Source of the DNA: Micractinium sp. NFX-FRZ
Taxonomy: Eukaryota > Chlorophyta > Trebouxiophyceae > Chlorellales > Chlorellaceae
Length of the DNA: 64,000 nt
Direction of reading: 5' to 3'
Assembly: GCA_029339195.1 (NCBI GenBank)
Contig: JAPTJF010000059.1
Location: 1-64,000, forward strand
Shown piece by piece: positions 59,806-64,000 of this stretch (position 1 is the first letter of the stretch; each line of letters begins with the position of its first letter). The notes beneath the pieces are model-generated. The model searched no databases, was not told the origin of the DNA, and worked only from the letters and a program-made list of their open reading frames with translations. A program made the position numbers and the translations under genes.

Positions 59806-62800
59806 TCACGCCACGCGCATCGCGCGCAGGCGCTGCCACTGCGCCAGCACAGCGCCCTCAAACGCGCGCCGGGTGGCCTCGGCGGCCGCGGGATCCAGCG
59901 CCTGCCCGCCCTCCGCCGGAGCCTCCTCAGCCACCGACTCCTCGCTCCTCAGGGTGCGCAAGAATGAGAAGGTGGAGGGGCGGAAGGCGTCGGTGCCGGT
60001 GCTGCCGCTGCCCGCCTCTGCCGGCTGGCTGGCGGCGGCACCGCTGCCGGCAGAGACGCCCTCCTCGCCCGCGGCGGTGGGCACCACGCGTCCGCCGGTC
60101 AGCTGATCCAGCAGCTCGATCTCGTGGCCCTGCAGGGGGCGAGGGACGTGGGTTTCGTTCGGTGAGTTTGCTAAACATTCAGTTGGTGCACCAGTGGAAG
60201 TGGAGGCACCGCCTGCCCGCAGGTCAGGCTGACCCAGCAGCTCAAATGTCGCGGCCCTGCAACCATGTTAATGGTGGACTCGGGCGAGGGTTGCTTGTTG
60301 CTGGATGTTGGCATGGCTTTGACCATGTGCAAGGTGGGAGTCCCCCCCCCCCCCCACACCCAACCACCCATTCACCTGCACGTGTGAGATGACCTCAGCC
60401 GACTCGGAGCGGAAGTGGAACTGCAGGCGGGCGGGCAGCGACGCCGCCGACGGCAGCGTGGGCGGCGCCCCCTTGCCGGCGGCGACAGCGGGCGCCTCAG
60501 CGGCGGGGTCCACAACGCCACTGACCACACAGGCAATGCGCTGCCCGTCCCAGCTGCTGCCGTACAGCGCGGCCTGGGCGCTGCCGTGCACGGGGGCTGC
60601 GGCGGCGGGGGCAAGAAGGAGGGGGAGATGGGCGGCGTGGGTTGGTTGAGCGCAGTGCACATTGGGGAGCGGAAGAGTGTGCATGTGCACATTAAAAGAA
60701 AACATCATCATCCGGTTGCAGGGTGGGAGAGGCAGATGCACGCAGAACCTGCAGCCAGAACGGCAGCCCCGCACGCAGCAGCGACAGAAGGAGGCAAAGG
60801 CAGCGCTGCTGTGGCCCTAGCGCGTATGCCATGTGCACCAACTGCCAGGTTGCACACGCGCCAGCTCAGCGGCCGGGCTTACCCGACACGCGCAGCACGC
60901 ACAGCATGGAGGCGTTGCGCTGCATGCTGGCCATGGCGTGCTGCAGCCCAGCAGGGCCGGGCTCGCTGGCCGTGGCCGACAGCTGCAGCCAGGGGACGAG
61001 CAGAGGGCCGGGCAGCAGGTGGGCAAGAACAAGGGAGGCCGCGGGGTGCACTGAAGCGGCATGGTTGCCGTGATTGTTGGATCACTTCGCTCCCCAACAA
61101 GTGTGCCCCTGTGTGTGCACGTGCCTGCCACCACCTGGGCCCAGCCTCCCCCCTCCACGCTGCCTCGCTGACGGAAGGCCCGCAACAAGTGACCCCCAAA
61201 CACCAGGACAACCCACCTGCGCCCGGTAGGGCAGAGCCTGCCAGAGCTGGTAGAACTCGGCGGCGGTGATGGCGTGGGCGGGGGGCGCCAGCAGCTGCAG
61301 GGGCAGGCAAGTGGGGGCACGTGTTTGGTGGTCGTGGTGGTGCTGGTGGGCAGCTCGAGCAGAGCGCATGCGCAAGCCCGTGCACATGCACTGGGATGCG
61401 GGGCTGGACAGGCGGCGACTCCAACGGCAGCCTGCTTGCAGCATGGAACACGCTGTGTTTTGTAGACGCAGCAGCAGGAGTGGCACGGCTGGCTGGCGAG
61501 CGGACTCTACGGGAGGCAAGCGCCCCAGCCCCCACCCACTCAGCCGCCCACCCAGTCACCTGCAGGGGTGAGATGTTGTAGGGCTTGCAGCGCATCATCG
61601 CCTCCTCGCCGCCCGGCAGCTGCAGGGGCCAACAGGAGGCGGGCAGGCAGGCATGTTGGGTGGCGTCGTTGAGTGGCCGGAGGGGGTCAGAGGGCAGGCG
61701 CAGGTGCCTTACCCAAGTGCAGTGGGGCAGGTGGCAGGGCTTTCGACAGGCACAACATGTGGGCCAGTGCAACAACGGCACATCCAGCATGCTGCTAGCC
61801 AACAGGCCCAGCACTTGTCCTGCCGCATGCTACCCGCGCCCCCATCATCCCCCGCCCACCCACCTTCACTGGCAGGCGCAGCGCCGGCTGGATGGCTGGC
61901 CACCCGAAGCCCGACACCCTCAGTTCGCTCTCCCACGATGTGCTGCCAGCAGGGGGAAGCGGCTCCAGCTGGAAGGTGAGCGGGCGCCGGTGGCCTGGCG
62001 CCACGGGGCCGCCCAGCGTCAGCTCCACCTGTGAGGGAGGGAGGGGAGGAAGGAGGAAAGCAAGCGTGTTGATTACAGACTACGAGGGAGGAAGGGAAGG
62101 GAGGGCAAGCAAGAGGCAGCGGTGAGCTGGCACCACGGGACCGCCCAGCGTCAGTGCCTCGCTTGCATGGGGAGCGTACCGCCCACACGCCAGGCAGCGT
62201 GATGCAGCGCAACCTCCATCCTGCCGGCCCCGGTCCTCCTTTCCAACAACCCCACCCTTTGCCCCTCCCTACGAAACAAGCAAGCGCCAGACCCACCTCC
62301 ACACCCTTGATCGCCTCCAGCGTCCGGTTGTGCACAGCGCAGCGCAGCGTGAGGGAGCGGCGCCCAGCGTCCACAGCGTGGCTCAGCACCAGTGACAGCG
62401 GGGCGGACGGCCCCGTCACCTCCACGCCCACACCGCCGCTGGCAGAGCCGCCGGCGGAGCCGGATGCGGCATCTGGCGTGCCTGTGGGGAAGCAAGCCAG
62501 AGGCAGATGAAAGGAGTCGCGTCAATTTTGATCCTCAGATGGAGAGCGCACATCGGACCAGCCAGCAGAGTGCACATCGGGCGGGCCAGCCTCACCCGCA
62601 CCCGCCCCACTGCATGGACCCCTGCTTGCATCGGGGATTGTACTCAGGGGGCGCCTCAATCGATTGGGCGGGCAAGAGGAGCTACCCTAGAACCACTTGC
62701 CTCCCTGCCCCGCCCCACCCGTGAGGATGCTGGTCAGCTGCAGCAGGGAGGGAGGCCCGCTGGAGGGGGCCGTCGGGTCCTGACCAGCCGCAGCGCTGGC

Positions 62801-64000
62801 GTCCGCTGCTGAGTCAGCACTGCCGCCGGCTCCGCCTGCCGCTGCTGCGTCGTCCTCCTGCCAGGCTGCGGACTGCAAAGGAGGGAGGGCAGGCATGCAT
62901 AGGCTATGAGCAACGTGCTTCACAGCAGCACGCCGAGGCCAGACGTCATGCGCACCCAGAGCCCTCTGGTCCCGCTTCCTCAGGCTCCAAAACAAGCAGT
63001 ACAGGGCAGGCTGTGCCATGGAGCTTGCAGGCCAGGCACCCCACCTGCAGCTGCACCAGAAGGTGCCCATACCGCACCGCCTCGGGCGTGCCAAACAGCG
63101 CAGCCGCGGCAGGCAGGGTGTTGGGGTAGGCGGCGGCTGTGGGGCCGGCGGGGTCGGGGTGGAGCTCCGCCACAATTTGCTGCTGCTGGGCGCCTGGGGG
63201 TGGATAGGGGGGAACAAGGGGGGAAGATGGCAAGATGTGGGCTTGGCGTGCAGCAGGGGCGGGGCAGGCCACAAAATCCTCCCCAACCCCCCAACCCTTA
63301 AACTCACCGTCCTTGCCGCCCGCCTTTGGCTCCTCCTGCTCCACCGGCCTGCTGCGGATGCTGATGCCCCCCACAGGCGCCGCGTAGCCGCCAGTGGAGC
63401 TCCCTCTGCCCCCCTCCTTGCCGCTGGTGGCCACCGGCACCACCGCCGCCAGCAGCCGGCCAATGCGCTCCTTCAGGGCTGCAGGGCGGGGCAGGCGCGC
63501 AGGGAGGGGGGCGGGCAGCCGAAGCACATCAGGCGCTGACACTCAGGATCACAGCGCGCTTTACAGCCACACAGCCAGCAATCAAGCCCACCAACAACAC
63601 TGAGACATGTGTCTGCCGCCTGTGGTCAACTCAACCAGCAGTAGCCAACTCCAGCCAAGGGCAGAGTGCCCTGGAGTGTGCAAACACGCCCTCCTCTCTG
63701 CGCAGCACGTTCCTTCAACCCACCCCACCTGGGCCGCACTCCTCTTCGCTGCACAACATGAACATGACCCCACAACAACACCCCCCCACAACAGCCAACC
63801 CCACCTGGGCCGCAGTCGTTCTCCAGCTCCAGCTTGCACAGCTTCTCCAGCAGGCTGCCAATGGGGGCCAGCTGGCCCGACAGCTGGCCGCGGTTGTTGT
63901 ACGACACTGCAGGTGGCGTCAGGTTGGCAGGCACGGGGGCAGGGGGCGCAGAGAGGGGAGGGGGCAACTTGAGGGAGCGAGGTAGGTGGGTGCGGGAACA
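59806..64000 (-). CDS. TPLATE-like large subunit of the TSET/TPLATE complex, C-terminal part
   Basis: Adaptor-like subunit of an ancient coat complex that drives clathrin-mediated endocytosis in plants. Exons seen: 63805-63906, 63308-63478, 63045-63194, 62719-62872, 62297-62481, 61864-62028, 61560-61619, 61217-61294, 60883-60982, 60376-60596 and 59806-60129; the N-terminal adaptin repeats lie beyond 64000. The appendage-like beta-sandwich contains SLTLRCAVHNRTLEAIKGVE, LTLGGPVAPGHRRPL and ELRVSGFGWPAIQP. The platform region MMRCKPYNISPLQ followed by AHAITAAEFYQLWQALP matches the Arabidopsis TPLATE layout (RCQPYKI, then PVEFFRLWPSLP) as I recall it. The C-terminus ends in a helix AAAEATRRAFEGAVLAQWQ with TGA at 59806-59808. 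An insert rich in Gly/Ser/Ala (about 59930-60100) is extra. A beta-adaptin relative is the alternative, but the motif order favours TPLATE. Confidence 0.87.
60103..60263 (-). repeat. Decoy copy of TPLATE acceptor edge
   Basis: tgatccagcagctcgatctc plus gtggccctgcag (60105-60135) recurs at 60229-60260 as tgacccagcagctcaaatgt plus cgcggccctgca. Confidence 0.85.
61985..62165 (-). repeat. Decoy copy of TPLATE exon 61864-62028 edge
   Basis: ggcNccacggggccgcccag and cgtcag at about 61998-62022 recur at about 62130-62154; the flanking gagggaggNagg blocks are repeated too. Confidence 0.8.
63719..63825 (-). repeat. Decoy copy of TPLATE donor edge
   Basis: The donor edge of exon 63805-63906 (aaccccacctgggccgcagt at 63798) is echoed at 63718 (aaccnaccccacctgggccg), donor included. 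Confidence 0.8.

Overview
This window looks like nuclear DNA of a unicellular green alga, most likely a Chlorella-like trebouxiophyte. It is visibly GC-rich and densely intron-split, with short exons, GTGAG-type donors and CTGCAG acceptors. Chlorophyte-style TGTAA poly(A) signals follow several stop codons. The protein set is plant-lineage eukaryotic: TPLATE, a plant RPI4-type RpiA homologue, siroheme synthesis, signal peptide peptidase, coatomer and THO. There are no prokaryotic operons, ribosome-binding sites, rRNA, tRNA, CRISPR or intact mobile elements that I can see. Gene models were built by hand from splice sites and reading-frame phase. For eight genes (delta-COP, protease-like, SUMT, SPP, BAR-like, THOC1, RpiA-like, thioesterase) the spliced lengths came out as exact multiples of three, and the exon phases of the RNA methyltransferase agree all through.

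Layout, left to right: C-terminal exons of an unrecognised + strand gene (1-1700); delta-COP (-, 2884-8360); a broken BTB fragment (+, 9130-9367); a long modular CCCH zinc-finger/Gln-rich/RS-rich gene (+, 10367-19597); a trypsin-fold pseudoprotease with a cystine-rich tail (-, 20553-24622); uroporphyrinogen-III methyltransferase (-, 26379-28444) divergent from an RsmB-type rRNA cytosine methyltransferase (+, 28752-33180); signal peptide peptidase (-, 33741-39701); a BAR-like coiled-coil protein (-, 40483-43072) divergent from THO complex subunit 1 (+, 43537-49396); an unrecognised type I membrane protein (-, 49945-52230); a divergent ribose-5-phosphate isomerase (-, 52884-55449) head-to-head with a hotdog thioesterase (+, 55728-58302); and the 3' part of TPLATE (-, 59806 to beyond 64000).

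The genes are housekeeping functions with no shared pathway. Themes are membrane traffic and ER (delta-COP, SPP, BAR-like, TPLATE, the type I membrane protein), RNA biology (CCCH/RS protein, RsmB-like, THOC1) and probable plastid metabolism (SUMT, RpiA-like, thioesterase). Three close divergent pairs probably share promoters.

The most striking feature is structural. In most of the genes the introns contain diverged copies of the neighbouring exon edge, usually with its own splice donor or acceptor. They act as decoy exon ends and suggest that introns here grow, or arise, by tandem duplication across exon-intron junctions. Other notable points are a protease that has lost its catalytic His and Ser, a gene with a whole intron-exon module duplicated in frame, and GC-AG introns supported by reading phase.
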